A stretch of DNA of 7,536 bases from Deltaproteobacteria bacterium (GTDB lineage Bacteria; Desulfobacterota; Dissulfuribacteria; Dissulfuribacterales; QOAL01): assembly GCA_026996955.1 (NCBI GenBank), contig JALWJV010000050.1, forward strand, positions 1-7,536. Reading direction: 5' to 3'. Under the pieces are notes generated by a model that was not told the DNA's origin, did no database searches, and worked only from the letters and a program-made list of their open reading frames with translations. The position numbers were made by a program, and so were the translations under genes. Below are positions 7,173 to 7,536 of this stretch, in pieces (position 1 is the first letter of the stretch; each line of letters begins with the position of its first letter).

Positions 7173-7536
7173 ATGATCTCCATCTACGTCATATCCTTTT
7201 ATAAATTCAGGCACACGATGAAGTGCCTTGCCTCCATAAAGGGGCATATCAGGAGCAGGTATGAGGTCATACTTATTGAAAACTGCTCTGCCACGCCGGA
7301 ACAGTGGCGCAAATTCGAAGAGCTACAGGCACAGTGGCCGGCATTAAAAATAATAAGGCTGGACCGGCAACACCCATGCCCCTGGATAAGGGCCAGGGTT
7401 CTGGACCACACCACGGGGGAATATATCTTCTTCATGGACAATGACTGCTTCGTGGAAAATGATCCTTTCCCAACGCTGGTTTCAGAACTTGAAAACGACC
7501 AGCAGACCGCAGGCATCTCACCGGCGCTCCTTTATT
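7173..7536 (+). CDS. GT2-family glycosyltransferase, N-terminal part (runs off the window)
   Basis: An open frame with no stop to the window end gives 121 residues of a GT-A glycosyltransferase. It opens with the usual first beta strand, ISIYVISFYKF (2-12), then a helix with CLASIKG (18-24), and a second strand YEVILIENCSA (30-40), in which ENCS stands where most members have DN-x-S. Residues 77-95 contain the hallmark LDHTTGEYIFFMDNDCFVE, where Asp89-Asn90-Asp91 is the DxD motif that binds the metal and nucleotide-sugar diphosphate. The frame is open back to a stop at 7107-7109, so TTG at 7116 is possible, but ATG at 7173 places the first beta strand right at the N-terminus as in most GT2 enzymes. 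No Shine-Dalgarno site precedes it. The rest of the catalytic domain and any later domains lie downstream. Sugar and acceptor cannot be inferred. Confidence 0.85.
   Translation, partial: MISIYVISFYKFRHTMKCLASIKGHIRSRYEVILIENCSATPEQWRKFEELQAQWPALKIIRLDRQHPCPWIRARVLDHTTGEYIFFMDNDCFVENDPFPTLVSELENDQQTAGISPALLY

Noticed and set aside
7199..7516. Minus-strand 105-codon frame at the window end
   Set aside because: The plus strand here encodes a clear GT2 domain with DxD motif, open to the window end.

Overview
The window is a co-directional (+ strand) bacterial gene cluster with no RNA gene, transposase or CRISPR array that I can see. Both ends cut through genes. The sequence has moderate GC, frequent AGG (Arg) and ATA (Ile) codons, and a SPASM-type radical SAM enzyme. 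That would suit an anaerobic or microaerophilic Gram-negative bacterium, for example one of the Desulfobacterota. This is a weak inference, because the sequence carries no taxonomic marker.

Layout: (1) 1-348, C-terminal third of a DegT/DnrJ/EryC1/StrS-type sugar aminotransferase. (2) 342-2162, a GT4-like glycosyltransferase with a long C-terminal helical extension. (3) 2162-3796, a NodU/CmcH/TobZ-type O-carbamoyltransferase. (4) 3803-5707, an AsnB-type glutamine-dependent amidotransferase. (5) 5745-7091, a radical SAM protein with a SPASM-like auxiliary cluster and a curious N-terminal extension. (6) 7173-7536, the N-terminal part of a GT2 glycosyltransferase running off the window. Genes 1-4 overlap or lie within 6 bases of each other and form one translationally coupled unit. 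Genes 5 and 6 follow short gaps of 37 and 81 bases and lack an obvious Shine-Dalgarno sequence.

Taken together the set looks like the decorating half of a surface-glycan locus (O-antigen, capsule or glycan for protein glycosylation), or less likely of a secreted glycosylated metabolite. The aminotransferase would make an amino sugar, two glycosyltransferases would assemble the chain, the carbamoyltransferase would add O-carbamoyl groups, and the AsnB-like enzyme would convert a carboxylate (such as a uronic acid) to an amide with glutamine nitrogen. The radical SAM enzyme would carry out an unknown radical modification. Three of the six genes attach nitrogen-containing groups. The most unusual points are the radical SAM protein's N-terminal segment, which resembles the second half of an SpsF/NeuA-type cytidylyltransferase and starts at TTG, and the unassigned C-terminal domain of the GT4 enzyme.
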